In this document: piece by piece, positions 16,983 to 26,944 of the stretch
How the letters are laid out: each line of letters starts with the position of its first letter
How positions within the stretch are numbered: position 1 is the first letter of the stretch
Assembly (NCBI RefSeq): GCF_023243045.1
Contig: NZ_JALKFX010000013.1
Location: forward strand, 1 to 64,000
DNA length: 64,000 nucleotides
Origin: Frankia sp. AgB32
GTDB taxonomy: Bacteria > Actinomycetota > Actinomycetes > Frankiales > Frankiaceae
Reading direction: 5' to 3'
Translations under genes and position numbers: made by a program
The notes under the pieces: model-generated
Told to the model about the DNA's origin: nothing
Seen by the model: the letters and a program-made list of their open reading frames with translations, nothing else
The model's database searches: none

Positions 16983-18620
16983 ATGTCGAGCGGTCAGGTG
17001 TCAGGTACGGTCTCGCGGTTCGGCCCGTTCACACATGTCACGACGGAGAAAGCCGAGCTGTATCGGGCAATCATGCGGACGTTTATGCGCGCTAAGCGTC
17101 GCTTCAACGTCCATCTGCGTCCTGAGGATGTCATCGAGATGCTCGCGAAGGAGCCCGCCGCCGCCGGCGGGCTGGCGGTCCGGGAGGTCGACGCGGAGCT
17201 GCGCAGCCTCGAAGGCTGGGGAAACCTGCGTGGTGATCCGGACACCAGCCGGGTCACCACCGTCGAGGACTTCAACCGCCCCCGATTTCTCTATCAGCTG
17301 ACCCCGGCCGGCGAGGCGGCCGAGGCGGCCCTGGAGACGTTCGACGAGGCGCTCGGGCGGCGCGGCGAGCTGCAGACCGTCGCCCTGTCCGACATTCACA
17401 GCCAGCTCCTCGCGCTCCTGGCGGTGCTGGCGCGGCCCGAGGTCGACGCGGCGAAGGCGCACCAGCTCCTGCGCGACCTGACCGGGGTCTTCCGTGGACT
17501 GACCGACAACGCGCAGGCGTTCATGGGATCGTTGCAGCGCACCATCGACCTGCACGATGCGGATCTCGACGTCTTCCTCGCCTACAAGGAACGGCTCGTC
17601 GACTACCTGCAGCGTTTCATCCAGGACCTCGTCGTGACCTCGGCGCGCATCGTGGAGGTGCTCCGCGAGATCGAGAAGCACGACCTGACCGGCGTACTGC
17701 TCGCGGTGGCCGAACGGGAGGCGTGGGACGCGGCGCCCGGCATCGACGCCAGCGCCGGACCGGACGACACCCTCGGCGGCACCCCTCCCCGTGGCGGGGA
17801 TTCCGGCGACAGCGTCGTCTCCGCCGGGTCGGGTGCGGCCGGTGAGCGGCTCGCGGTGTGGACCGAGCGGTGGGAGGGCCTGCGGCGCTGGTTCGTCGGC
17901 GACCGGCTTCATCCACCGCAGGCCCGGCTGCTGCGGGAGCGGGCGCGTGCGGCGGTGCCGGCCCTGCTGTCGGTGGTGCTGGCGGTCAACGAGCGGCGCT
18001 CGGGCCGCAGCGACCGGTCCGCCGACTTCCGCGCCCTCGCGCTCTGGTTCGCGCAGGCGCCGAGCGACGACGATGCCCACCGGCTCTGGCGAGCCTGTTT
18101 CGGGCTCGCCCCGGCTCGCCACCTCACGATCGACGCCGCGACCCTGGAGGCGCGGGCGACCAGCCCGGTGCCGCCGTCGACGCCATGGCACGCGGCACCG
18201 CCCATCCTGGTCGACGTCCGCCTGCGTCGCACCGGGCGGTACGAGCGTCGCGGCGCGCCGAACCGCATTCGCGACCGCGCCGCGGAGCGCCGGCTGCTCG
18301 CCGAACGGCTCGCGGTCGAAGAGGAGATCGTCCGGGCCGCGCGGCGCCGGCTCGCCACCGGCATCCCGATCCGCCTGTCCGAGCTCGCCGAGCTCGACGA
18401 TCCGTCCTTCCGGCTGTTCCTCACCCTGCTCGGCGACGCGCTCGCCCGCAGCCGACCCGGCCAGCCGTCCATCGACACCACCAGTGCCGACGGGACGCTG
18501 TCGATCGCGCTGACCGCGACCGCCGACGCAATGGTGGCGACGATCCCGACCAGCGCCGGGCTGTTCACCGGTCCGGACCACATCCTGGAGATCCACGACC
18601 TGCTGGCGGAGCCGGCGTGA
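16983..18620 (+). CDS. jetA: Wadjet subunit JetA (DUF2397/TIGR02677 type)
   Basis: A 545-residue kleisin-like subunit of the Wadjet plasmid-defence complex. It begins MSSGQVSGTVSRFGPFTHVTTEKAELYRAIMRTFMRAKRRFNVHLRPEDV, a winged-helix region, and continues with a helical middle (LLALLAVLARPEVDAAKAHQLLRDLTGVFRGLTDNAQAFMGSL). Both are features of the TIGR02677 family as I recall it. The ATG at 16983 is chosen over a GTG seven codons upstream because GGAGG lies 5 nt before it. The stop overlaps the GTG of jetB by 4 nt, so the operon is translationally coupled. It should bridge the JetC heads. Confidence 0.88.
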   Translation: MSSGQVSGTVSRFGPFTHVTTEKAELYRAIMRTFMRAKRRFNVHLRPEDVIEMLAKEPAAAGGLAVREVDAELRSLEGWGNLRGDPDTSRVTTVEDFNRPRFLYQLTPAGEAAEAALETFDEALGRRGELQTVALSDIHSQLLALLAVLARPEVDAAKAHQLLRDLTGVFRGLTDNAQAFMGSLQRTIDLHDADLDVFLAYKERLVDYLQRFIQDLVVTSARIVEVLREIEKHDLTGVLLAVAEREAWDAAPGIDASAGPDDTLGGTPPRGGDSGDSVVSAGSGAAGERLAVWTERWEGLRRWFVGDRLHPPQARLLRERARAAVPALLSVVLAVNERRSGRSDRSADFRALALWFAQAPSDDDAHRLWRACFGLAPARHLTIDAATLEARATSPVPPSTPWHAAPPILVDVRLRRTGRYERRGAPNRIRDRAAERRLLAERLAVEEEIVRAARRRLATGIPIRLSELAELDDPSFRLFLTLLGDALARSRPGQPSIDTTSADGTLSIALTATADAMVATIPTSAGLFTGPDHILEIHDLLAEPA

Positions 18621-19888
18621 CGAACCCGCGCCCCCGCACGTCAGCCGCCCGCAGGGACTCGTCGGGGGCGATCGTCGACGCCCTGGACGCCCAGCTCCTC
18701 GATGAACGCCGCCGGGCGATGCGGGCCCTCCTGCGCCGCCCGTTGCTGACCGCCCACGGCGACGACGCGGCGGCCTTCCGCCTCGTCCGCGGACATCAGA
18801 CCTGGCTGCGGGCCTGGTTCGCACGGGAGACAGGCTGGTCGCTGCGCGTCGACCCCGAGGTGGCCAGGCTCGCGAAGCTGCCGGCGGACCTCACCGACGG
18901 CACCCGCCCGGCCACCGCCGGCGCGTCACACCAGCCGTTCAGTCGCCGCCGCTATGTGCTGCTCTGCCTCGCCCTCGCCGGCCTGGAGCGCGCGGAGAAG
19001 CAGGTCACCCTGGGTCGGCTGGCCCAGGACGTGATGCTGGGTTGCGCCGACCCGCGGCTCGCCGAAGCCGGGATCAGTTTCGGTCTGGACAGCCGCGAGG
19101 AACGCGCGGACCTGGTTGCGGCCGTCCGTGTGCTGCTCGACCTCGGGGTCCTGCGCCGCGTCGCCGGCGACGAGGCCACCTTCACCTCGGGAACCGGCGA
19201 CGCCCTGTACGACCTCGACCGTTCCGCGCTCGCCGGGCTGCTGGTCACCCGGCGCGGCCCGTCGACGGTGGCCGCCGCCGCGTTCGAGGACAGGCTCGCC
19301 GGTGCCGTGGAGGAGCTGGTCACGGACACCGACGACGCGCGCAACCTCGCCCGCCGCCAGGCGCTGACCCGGCGGCTCCTGGACGACCCCGTCGTCTACT
19401 TCGCCGATCTGGACGCCGACCAGCTGTCCTACCTGACGAGCCAGCGCGCCGCGCTGACCCGACGGATCACGGAGGCGACCGGCCTGGTCGCCGAGGTCCG
19501 GGCGGAGGGCCTCGCGATGGTCGACCCCGACGGCGACCTCACCGACGCGAGGATGCCGGAGGACGGCACCGACGGCCATTCCGCCCTGCTGCTCGCCGAG
19601 TACCTCGCGCGCGGCGGCGCGCGTCTCGGCACCGCCGAACCGATGCCCGTCGCCACCCTGCACGCGCACATGCGGGAGCTGATCTCGCAGCATCGCACCC
19701 ACTGGCGCAAGGGCGTGACGGAGCCTGAGGCGGAGATCGGTCTGGTCGACCGGGCGCTCACCCGGATGGCCGCCCTGGGCCTGCTGCGACGACGCGGTGA
19801 CACGGTCATCGCGCTGCCCGCGCTGAGCCGGTTCGCACTGGGTGAGCTGCGGGACACCACCGACACCGAGCAGGGGAGCCTGGTGTGA
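18617..19888 (+). CDS. jetB: Wadjet subunit JetB (DUF2398/TIGR02678 type)
   Basis: A 423-residue winged-helix protein, the KITE-like partner of JetA. Typical segments are RRRAMRALLRRPLLTAHGDDAAAFRLVRGHQTWLRAWFARETGW near the N-terminus, RRYVLLCLALAGLERAEKQVTLGRLAQDV, and a C-terminal winged helix (LVDRALTRMAALGLLRRRGDTVIALPALSRFA). The GTG start overlaps the jetA stop, and its own stop overlaps the jetC start (GTGTGA). The open frame extends several hundred codons upstream through jetA in another register, but that part is a shadow. Confidence 0.88.
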   Translation: MTNPRPRTSAARRDSSGAIVDALDAQLLDERRRAMRALLRRPLLTAHGDDAAAFRLVRGHQTWLRAWFARETGWSLRVDPEVARLAKLPADLTDGTRPATAGASHQPFSRRRYVLLCLALAGLERAEKQVTLGRLAQDVMLGCADPRLAEAGISFGLDSREERADLVAAVRVLLDLGVLRRVAGDEATFTSGTGDALYDLDRSALAGLLVTRRGPSTVAAAAFEDRLAGAVEELVTDTDDARNLARRQALTRRLLDDPVVYFADLDADQLSYLTSQRAALTRRITEATGLVAEVRAEGLAMVDPDGDLTDARMPEDGTDGHSALLLAEYLARGGARLGTAEPMPVATLHAHMRELISQHRTHWRKGVTEPEAEIGLVDRALTRMAALGLLRRRGDTVIALPALSRFALGELRDTTDTEQGSLV

Positions 19889-22800
19889 GCGAGTCCAACG
19901 GGAAGCCAGCCACCCCCGGGTCACTGCCCGAGCCGACGACGAGCCGGTGGCAGCCGCTGCGCGCGGGGCTCGTGGACGTCTTCCTCTACGACGAGGAGGA
20001 GTTCCACTTCCGCGATGGCAATCTGCTCCTGCGCGGCAACAACGGTACCGGCAAGTCGAAGGTGCTGGCGATGCTGCTGCCGTTCCTGCTCGACGGCGAG
20101 GTCGCGGCTCACCGGGTGGAACCGGACGGCGATCCGAAGAAGCGGATGGAGTGGAACCTGCTCATGGGCGGGCGCCACCCGCACCCGGAGCGGCACGGCT
20201 ACAGCTGGCTGGAGTTCGGGCGTGTCGACGCCGCCGGAGTCGCGAGCTACCGCTCGATCGGGGCCGGGTTGAAGGCGGTCGCGGGCCGCGGCAGTGTCAC
20301 CACCTGGTTCTTCGTCGCCGACGGGCGGGTCGGCATCGACTTCGCTCTCGTGGGGCCGACCCGGACCGCGTTGACGAAGGACCGGCTGGCCGACGCGCTC
20401 GGGACCGGTGGGCGTGTCTTCGACCAGGCGTCCCGGTACCGGCGGGCCGTCGACGAGGCGTTCTTCGGCCTCGGCGAGGAGCGCTACGACGCCCTGGTGA
20501 ACCTGCTCATCCAGCTCCGTCAGCCGCAGCTGTCGAAGAAGCCGAACGAGCGGGCCCTGTCCGACGCGCTCACCGAGGCGCTGGCCCCGCTCGACCAGGC
20601 GGTGATCGCGGACGCGGCCGAGGCGTTCCGCGGCCTGGAACAGGAACGGTCCGACCTGCTCGGATTCGAGGAGGCGCACACCGCCGCCGCCGCGTTCCTG
20701 GAGCACTACCGTCGGTACGCCCGCATCAGTGCGCGGCGCCGCGCCCGCGAGCCGCGTGCCGCCCAGTCGCTGTACGAGTCGGCGTCCCGCCAGCTCAGCG
20801 AGGTGAAGTCGGAGCGTGAACGGGCCGAGGGCGAGGCGGCGGAGATCGACCGGCAGGAAGCCGCGCTCGGCCTGCGGATCACGGAACTCACCGCGGAGCG
20901 GAACACCCTCGCCACCCGCCCGGAGATGGACCAGGGCCGCGAGCTGAGCATGCTCCGCCAGCGGGCGAACGAGCAGGAGGGGCTCGCGAACCGGGCTCGC
21001 GCCGAGCGGACGGCCGCCCTGCGGCAGCGGGACAGCTTTACCCGACGGGTCGCCGACGAACGCACCCGGGCGAACGGGACCACCGCGGCGTTGGAACGCG
21101 CCCGGGACACCGCGACGAGCGCGGCGCGCGACGCGGGCATTCTCGACGATCACCTGGCTGCCGTCGCGGCGCTGCTGCCCGCGGCTGGCGCCACGGCCGC
21201 AGCGGCGCTGGACACCATCCGGACGGCGCGCCAGGCGGCCGAGGACGTGGGCCGCCGCCGAGAGGAGGCCTCCAAGCACGTCGCCGGCCTGATCACGGGC
21301 GCCATGCGGGCGGAGGAGAAGGCCGGCGATCGGCGCCGGGAGACCGACGACGCGCGATCGGCCCTCGACGAGGCGGTCGAGGCAGCGGCGACGGCGGCCG
21401 CCACCCACGAGGCCGCCGCCGACGAGTTCATCGCCGCGATCCGCCGCCACCTCGACGCGGCCGAGCAGCTGCGGCTGACCGACCTCGACCACGTGCTCGA
21501 CGAGCTGGCGGGCTGGCTGGACGGCTTCGACGGTCCGAGTCCGCTGCTCGCCGCGGTGACGTCGCGGGCCCGCGAGCTCGAGAACGAGTTCGGCGCGGCA
21601 GATCAACGGCTGGTGATCGAGATCCGTGAGGCGCGGGCAAGGACGAAGGTCCTGACCGCTGATCGTCGCTCGCTGACCGACGGCGCGCGCGTGTCGCCCC
21701 CGCCGCCGCACACCCGCGCCGCGAGCCGCGACGGCCGACCCGGCGCACCGTTGTGGCAGCTCATCGAACCGTTCAAGCGTGGCGAACGGACTGATGCGGT
21801 CGAGACAACCCGCGGGTCGGTACCACTGACGTCCGCCGAGATCGCCGGCGTGGAGGCGGCGCTGGAGGCGGCCGGGCTGCTCGACGCCTGGCTGTGCCCG
21901 GACGGCCAGCTCCTGTCCCCCGACACCCACGACGTGGTCATCCGCGTCGACGACGCGCGCCGGTCGGTGCCCCGCGGCGCCGCGCATCTCGGCCTGGTGC
22001 TGCGGCCGGCCGTTGACCGCTCCGACCCGGCCGCCGCTGCCGTCTCCGACGACACCGTCGCCGCCGCGCTCGCGAGCATCGGACTCGTGACCGACGCCGG
22101 GTCCGTCGACGCCAGCGACGCGGCGGACCCGGCCGACCCGGCTGACTCGGCTGATACCTGGGTCGCCGTGGACGGGCGCTTTCGTGTCGGGCGCCTGGCC
22201 GGCTCCTGGTCCAAGCCGGCGGCCCGCTACCTCGGGCACGCCGCCCGCGAGCATGCCCGCAGGACCCGGCTCGCGGAGATCGACGAGGAACTGGCGGACC
22301 TCGCGCGCCAGGTGGAGGGCCGCGAGGCCGACCGCGCGGAGCTGCGGCGGCGCAGGTCGGTGCTGGGTGGCGAGGTGACCGGGCTGCCGCCGGACACGGC
22401 GGTGCGCCGGGCGTTCAGCGACGCCCGGCAGGCGGACCTGGACCGTCGCCGGGCCGACGGGCTCCATCAGAGCGCGGCCCGGGCCGCCGAGGCCGCGCGG
22501 GAGGCGGCGCGACGGGCCGGTTCCGAACGGGACGAGACCGCCGCCCAGTTCGGTCTGCCCGTCGCCCTCGATGCCCTGGAGGAGATCAGGGGCGCGGTGG
22601 TCGCCTACCGGGTCGCGCTGTCGGGGCTGTGGCCGGCGGTCCGCGAGCGAGCCGATGCCATCGCCCAGCTGGCGCGGACCGAGCAGGACCTGAGCGAGGC
22701 TCAGGAGATCCTCGACGAACGCGAGGCCCAGCGGGTAGCGGCCGAGAAGGATCACCTGGCCGCGCGGACGGCGTTCGACACGAGGGAACGGACCGTTGGC

Positions 22801-24198
22801 GCAGCTGTCGCACAGGTGCAGAGCCTGCTCGCCACCGCGGAACGCGAGTTGGCGAAGGCCGGCGAGATGGTGCGGGCCCTCGGCGTGCGGCGGTTGAGCG
22901 CGGCCGAGGCCGTCGGGCAGGCCCGCGGTCGCGAGCTGGAGCTGGTGGGCAAGGTCGCCGACCACGGCGAGCGCCGCCGGGACGCCGCCGGCCGGCTGCG
23001 TCGTTTCGCCGCCGGTGGCCTGCTCACCGTGGCCCTGCCCGAGCTGGAGGTGCCCGACCTGACCCGGGAGTGGGCGCCTGATCCGGCAGTGCGGCTCGCC
23101 CGTCAGATCGAGGCCGCGGTGGGCGGCGTCGACGACTCCGACGCCGCCTGGGAACGGGTGCAGAAGCTGATCGCGGCCGAGCACGGCACGCTGCGCGAGG
23201 TGATGAGCCGTCACGGGCACCACGCCGCCGCGACGCTCACCGACGACGGCTGGGTGGTGGAGGCGACTTTCCGTTCTCGCGCGATGAGCCCGGCCGAGCT
23301 GGCCGAGGCGCTCGACGCGGAGGTGGTGGACCGCAAGCGACTGTTGACCGAGCGAGAGCGCACGATCCTGGAGAACCATCTGGTCAGCGAGGTCGCCAGC
23401 CACCTGCAGGACCTGATCAGCGACGCCGAGCGGCAGGTCGCGCGGATGAACGCCGAACTCGACGAACGCCCCAACAGCACCGGCATGAAGCTTCGGTTCC
23501 AGTGGCGGCCTGGCCCGGGCGCTCCGCCGGGCCTCGGCCCGGCCCGCGAACGTCTGCTGCGCCAGGTCGCGGACGCCTGGTCGCCGGACGACCGAGAGGC
23601 CGTCGGTGCCTTCCTCCAGGCGCAGATCAGCCGGGAGCGCGAGCAGGACGCCGGCGGGACGTGGCTTGAGCACCTCGGCCGGGCGCTGGACTACCGGCGG
23701 TGGCACGTGTTCGCGGTCCAGCGCTATGCCGACGGCCAGTGGCGGCCGGCATCGGGTCCCGCGTCGGGCGGCGAACGGGCCCTCGCGGTGACGATCCCGC
23801 TGTTCGCTGCCGCGTCCGGCCACTACCGGTCCGCCGGCAACCCGAACGCGCCCCGCCTCGTCATGCTGGACGAGGCGTTCGCCGGGGTCGACGACGACGC
23901 CCGCGCGTCCTGCCTCGGGCTGCTCGCCGTGTTCGACATGGACGTCGTGATGACGAGCGAGCGCGAGTGGGGCTGCTATCCGACCGTCCCCGGCCTGGCC
24001 ATCAGCCAACTGTCCCGGCGCGACGGCATCGACGCTGTCCTCGTCACGCGATGGCAGTGGGATGGCCGCCAACGCCGGCCAGGGCCGAACCCCCGTGCCG
24101 AGGCCACGGCCGCGCAGACTGCCCCGCCCCGCGCGTCCGTCCCCGGGCAGGGGCCGGCCGCCCCGACCGTCGCGGACGGTCTCTGGGCCACCTCGTGA
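19885..24198 (+). CDS. jetC: Wadjet SMC-like ATPase JetC (TIGR02680 type)
   Basis: At 1437 residues it is the largest gene of the window. Walker A GNNGTGKSK is at 51-59. Long Ala/Arg/Glu-rich coiled coils fill about 265-520 and 740-1000, with a hinge-like region around 590-720. The C-terminal head has the signature SGGERAL near 1294 and Walker B LVMLDEAFAGVDDDAR near 1325, with the D-loop Asp. All ATPase motifs are intact, so the complex can be expected to extrude DNA loops and detect small circular DNA. A GTG start overlaps the jetB stop. The C-terminus after RWQWDGRQRR is a Pro/Ala-rich tail. Confidence 0.93.
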   Translation: MSESNGKPATPGSLPEPTTSRWQPLRAGLVDVFLYDEEEFHFRDGNLLLRGNNGTGKSKVLAMLLPFLLDGEVAAHRVEPDGDPKKRMEWNLLMGGRHPHPERHGYSWLEFGRVDAAGVASYRSIGAGLKAVAGRGSVTTWFFVADGRVGIDFALVGPTRTALTKDRLADALGTGGRVFDQASRYRRAVDEAFFGLGEERYDALVNLLIQLRQPQLSKKPNERALSDALTEALAPLDQAVIADAAEAFRGLEQERSDLLGFEEAHTAAAAFLEHYRRYARISARRRAREPRAAQSLYESASRQLSEVKSERERAEGEAAEIDRQEAALGLRITELTAERNTLATRPEMDQGRELSMLRQRANEQEGLANRARAERTAALRQRDSFTRRVADERTRANGTTAALERARDTATSAARDAGILDDHLAAVAALLPAAGATAAAALDTIRTARQAAEDVGRRREEASKHVAGLITGAMRAEEKAGDRRRETDDARSALDEAVEAAATAAATHEAAADEFIAAIRRHLDAAEQLRLTDLDHVLDELAGWLDGFDGPSPLLAAVTSRARELENEFGAADQRLVIEIREARARTKVLTADRRSLTDGARVSPPPPHTRAASRDGRPGAPLWQLIEPFKRGERTDAVETTRGSVPLTSAEIAGVEAALEAAGLLDAWLCPDGQLLSPDTHDVVIRVDDARRSVPRGAAHLGLVLRPAVDRSDPAAAAVSDDTVAAALASIGLVTDAGSVDASDAADPADPADSADTWVAVDGRFRVGRLAGSWSKPAARYLGHAAREHARRTRLAEIDEELADLARQVEGREADRAELRRRRSVLGGEVTGLPPDTAVRRAFSDARQADLDRRRADGLHQSAARAAEAAREAARRAGSERDETAAQFGLPVALDALEEIRGAVVAYRVALSGLWPAVRERADAIAQLARTEQDLSEAQEILDEREAQRVAAEKDHLAARTAFDTRERTVGAAVAQVQSLLATAERELAKAGEMVRALGVRRLSAAEAVGQARGRELELVGKVADHGERRRDAAGRLRRFAAGGLLTVALPELEVPDLTREWAPDPAVRLARQIEAAVGGVDDSDAAWERVQKLIAAEHGTLREVMSRHGHHAAATLTDDGWVVEATFRSRAMSPAELAEALDAEVVDRKRLLTERERTILENHLVSEVASHLQDLISDAERQVARMNAELDERPNSTGMKLRFQWRPGPGAPPGLGPARERLLRQVADAWSPDDREAVGAFLQAQISREREQDAGGTWLEHLGRALDYRRWHVFAVQRYADGQWRPASGPASGGERALAVTIPLFAAASGHYRSAGNPNAPRLVMLDEAFAGVDDDARASCLGLLAVFDMDVVMTSEREWGCYPTVPGLAISQLSRRDGIDAVLVTRWQWDGRQRRPGPNPRAEATAAQTAPPRASVPGQGPAAPTVADGLWATS

Positions 24199-24277
24199 CG
24201 GATCCGGTTCCTGTGCGGAGCGCCGACCTCGGGACGTGCGCCGATGACCGCGGAAACATCGTGACAGCGACCGTCCG

Positions 24278-25612
24278 GTGACCGCCGCCGACGCGGCCAT
24301 CGATGCTGTCCGCCTCGCCCGGTTGTTCGGCCCATCGTCCTGGTGGATCGTCGAACGCGCGCGTGCCCGGCTCGAACGAGGCACCGCGCTCGTCGGCTCC
24401 GTGACGCTGCCAGACCCGTCCGACGAGCAGCGCGCGGCCGTCGCGGGGCTGCTCGGCTCCCGGCACTCCCGGCCTCGATCAGGGCGTCCGCTGCGGGTGG
24501 ACCTCGGCGACCTCGACGCCATGGTGCGGCGGAGCGGATGCGCGCCGAGTCTCGCGGCCGCGGTGGTGGCGCTCACCGGCCCGGTCACCGATCTGGCGGC
24601 GGCCGCCGCCGAGGCGGCCCGCGGTTGGGATGCGGCGATTGCTGTCGCGGAACCGCTGGTGGCGGCGCGGCCCGATCTCGCCATCTGGACCCGGCAGCTC
24701 CTAGCGACCGGCCTGCTGCGCCGGCTCGGCGACGGGCCGGCACGCGGGCGTGAGCTGATGGAGGCGGCGGTGGCCGTCCTGAGCGCGCTGCCGGCCGACG
24801 GTGTACCGATCTCGGTACTCGCCGCCCGCGTGCTGGGTGACGGCCACGGGTTGGACGCGGACCGCCCGCTGTCCACCCTGGTGCTGGGCGCTGTCGCGCT
24901 GCTGGGACCGGCGGCCGACCAGACCAACGGCGAGCGGTTGGACCTCGCCGAGCCCGGTGGCGACCAGGAGGAACCGGCTGCGCGCGCCGTGCGTTCCGCC
25001 GAGTGGCGGCGCGAGGCATGGGCCGCCGTCGGCGTCCTCGTCAGTGAGCTGGCCCTGCCCGCGCTGACGCTCGGTCTCCCCGGGGACCCGGACAGCGTCA
25101 CCGGACGGGCCCTGCAACTGTGGCGCGAGGCGGGCCAGCCCGTCCACCTGTCGCTGCGCCAGCTGGTGCGGGACCGCCCCACCCTGCACGCGGTACGCGG
25201 CCTGACCGTGTCCGTCTGCGAGAACCCCGCGGTCGTCAGCGCCGCGGCGGACCGGCTCGGCGCCCGGTGCCGACCGCTGGTCTGTGTCAGCGGGATGCCG
25301 GCCGCGCCCGTCAGCTCGCTGCTGCGGCTGCTGCGCGAGGCCGGCGCGTTCCTGCGCTACCACGGGGACTTCGACTGGGGTGGCCTGGCGATCGCGAACA
25401 CCGTCATCGACCGGTTCGACGCCGTGCCGTGGCGCTACGACCGCGCCCATTACGAGGCCGCGCTACGGCCAGGACTCGCCGAACTCACTGGTCGCCAGGT
25501 CCAGGCCCGCTTCGACCCGGACCTGACCGCCGCCCTGGCCACCCACCGCCGCCGCGTCGAGGAGGAAACCGTCCTCGACACACTTCTCGACGACCTGACC
25601 GACACGGGCTGA
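24278..25612 (+). CDS. jetD: Wadjet nuclease subunit JetD (DUF3323 + DUF2399/Toprim, TIGR02679 type)
   Basis: A 444-residue topoisomerase VI-A-like nuclease that cleaves the DNA caught by JetABC. The N-terminal region (DUF3323-like) precedes a Toprim-type DUF2399 domain. The acidic residues are visible as Glu315 in VSVCENPAVV and Asp364/Asp366 in HGDFDWGGL, with SGMPAAPVSSLL between them. The domain is therefore intact. The gene starts at a GTG 79 nt after jetC, the only step of the operon that is not overlapping. Its stop lies 27 nt from the stop of the convergent gene at 25640, so the Wadjet unit ends here. Confidence 0.92.
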   Translation: MTAADAAIDAVRLARLFGPSSWWIVERARARLERGTALVGSVTLPDPSDEQRAAVAGLLGSRHSRPRSGRPLRVDLGDLDAMVRRSGCAPSLAAAVVALTGPVTDLAAAAAEAARGWDAAIAVAEPLVAARPDLAIWTRQLLATGLLRRLGDGPARGRELMEAAVAVLSALPADGVPISVLAARVLGDGHGLDADRPLSTLVLGAVALLGPAADQTNGERLDLAEPGGDQEEPAARAVRSAEWRREAWAAVGVLVSELALPALTLGLPGDPDSVTGRALQLWREAGQPVHLSLRQLVRDRPTLHAVRGLTVSVCENPAVVSAAADRLGARCRPLVCVSGMPAAPVSSLLRLLREAGAFLRYHGDFDWGGLAIANTVIDRFDAVPWRYDRAHYEAALRPGLAELTGRQVQARFDPDLTAALATHRRRVEEETVLDTLLDDLTDTG

Positions 25613-25639
25613 CTTACCGCGAATTAGGGACTTGGCACC

Positions 25640-26944
25640 CTAGCGCGGCAACAATCGCCCGAGCAGTTCGACGCCCTGAACCGCTGCGGCCGAGCGAGGT
25701 CCACCTCCGGGTAGAATTTCAAGGAGGATGAGCCGGACGCGCGAGAAATCCGACTGCTTGACGGCTCGCCGAATCCCGACATCAGCAAGAAAGCTGGTCA
25801 GCGCAGCCTGCCGCATGGGAGCTGCAGCTCTGAAATAGACCTCCCACTGCGGCGTACGATCAACAGGCAAGAGTAGCTCATACAGCCTCCTGGAGGCTTC
25901 GAACCGTTCCGGGGCAACGTCGGCATGCAGGCCTCCCGGTGGGTCCACGGACCCATGAAGGCAGGCGGCCGCAAGCAGACCCATCACATATTCGGTGTGA
26001 TATCCCTCTTCGAAGAAATAGCGACGCCGACGCGGCGAATCAAGTCCTTCATACTCGTCTGCGCGCAAGGTCATCGACGGCAGTATTCCGATGGAGTCCT
26101 GCACACCGGAGAGCACGTGGATACCGAACTCGGCCGAGGCCGACCAAGGTGCCCTGAGATAGGGCCAGGTAAGCAGGACCTCCGAACCCAGATCAAAGTC
26201 ATCATCATCCAGGCAACGAGCGAGAGAGGACTCCATCTCGGCGATGACATCTCCGCGCGGCCGGTCCAGCGGGAGCGGAGAATGTCCGAAATCGGTGGCG
26301 TAAATCAGCCCATGGGTAAAGGCATAGACGTCTTCTCGTCGCGAAAATATTACGTCCTGCGCCTGCGACAGACTGGTACGCAGGCGAGCCGCGGTGACGT
26401 CGATTTCCGGCAGATGTGCACCGAGCCCACGATGCCACTCCGCTTCGAGATCCTTCCATGGAACTCGTTCCGGAAGACCAATGGTAGTAGCCTCAGCGAC
26501 AGCTCGAGCCGCGGCGTCGAAAGCGGCATCCGGAATACCCATGGCCGTTAGGCAGAGATGGGCGACCGACAGTTCGGGCGCCATCGCCGGGCGTAGCCGC
26601 ATCCAGACCAGAGTATGCTCGTCGCGCGCTACCGCAGCAAGCTCCTTACAGATTTCCGATATTCTTGCCTGCGGTCGCACTTCCTCATCAAGGCGACTGC
26701 ACGCGTAGAGAAGCAAGGCTGTCTCGCAGACAAACTTTGTACGCTTGAGAAAAGCCCGAGCATCGGTATCGAGTGCACCATCCGCCACGTGCGCGATCTC
26801 CGGGAAAGCGGCAGCCGCGGTGTCGAGCGCCAGATCCAGACGCTTGCGGAGGTCGATCCCGTTCGATGACGCGGTGCCACCTGGAGCCGCGTCACCCCGG
26901 CCGGTGGGTTCCGGCCGGGGTGATCGCACCTTACCTGCTGCCAC
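25640..26944 (-). CDS. DUF6895-like protein of unknown function
   Basis: A 434-residue soluble protein. Segments such as ARAFLKRTKFVCETALLLYACSR, EWHRGLGAHLPEIDVTAARLRTSL and YAFTHGLIYATDFG recall the DUF6895 family found in actinobacterial gene clusters. I know of no enzymatic function. It is helical throughout and has no signal peptide or membrane segment. Base use is visibly less GC-rich than in jetD and the flanking genes, which suggests recent acquisition. The GTG start directly follows the TGA of the small gene upstream (TGA-GTG), so the two form an operon. Confidence 0.6.
   Translation of the reverse strand: MAAGKVRSPRPEPTGRGDAAPGGTASSNGIDLRKRLDLALDTAAAAFPEIAHVADGALDTDARAFLKRTKFVCETALLLYACSRLDEEVRPQARISEICKELAAVARDEHTLVWMRLRPAMAPELSVAHLCLTAMGIPDAAFDAAARAVAEATTIGLPERVPWKDLEAEWHRGLGAHLPEIDVTAARLRTSLSQAQDVIFSRREDVYAFTHGLIYATDFGHSPLPLDRPRGDVIAEMESSLARCLDDDDFDLGSEVLLTWPYLRAPWSASAEFGIHVLSGVQDSIGILPSMTLRADEYEGLDSPRRRRYFFEEGYHTEYVMGLLAAACLHGSVDPPGGLHADVAPERFEASRRLYELLLPVDRTPQWEVYFRAAAPMRQAALTSFLADVGIRRAVKQSDFSRVRLILLEILPGGGPRSAAAVQGVELLGRLLPR

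Noticed and set aside
19921-25182. A 1753-codon open frame on the minus strand opposite jetC and jetD
   Set aside because: It is the mirror of high-GC codon use in real genes. It has no ribosome site, no domain pattern and an Arg/Pro/Gly-rich composition typical of antisense shadows.
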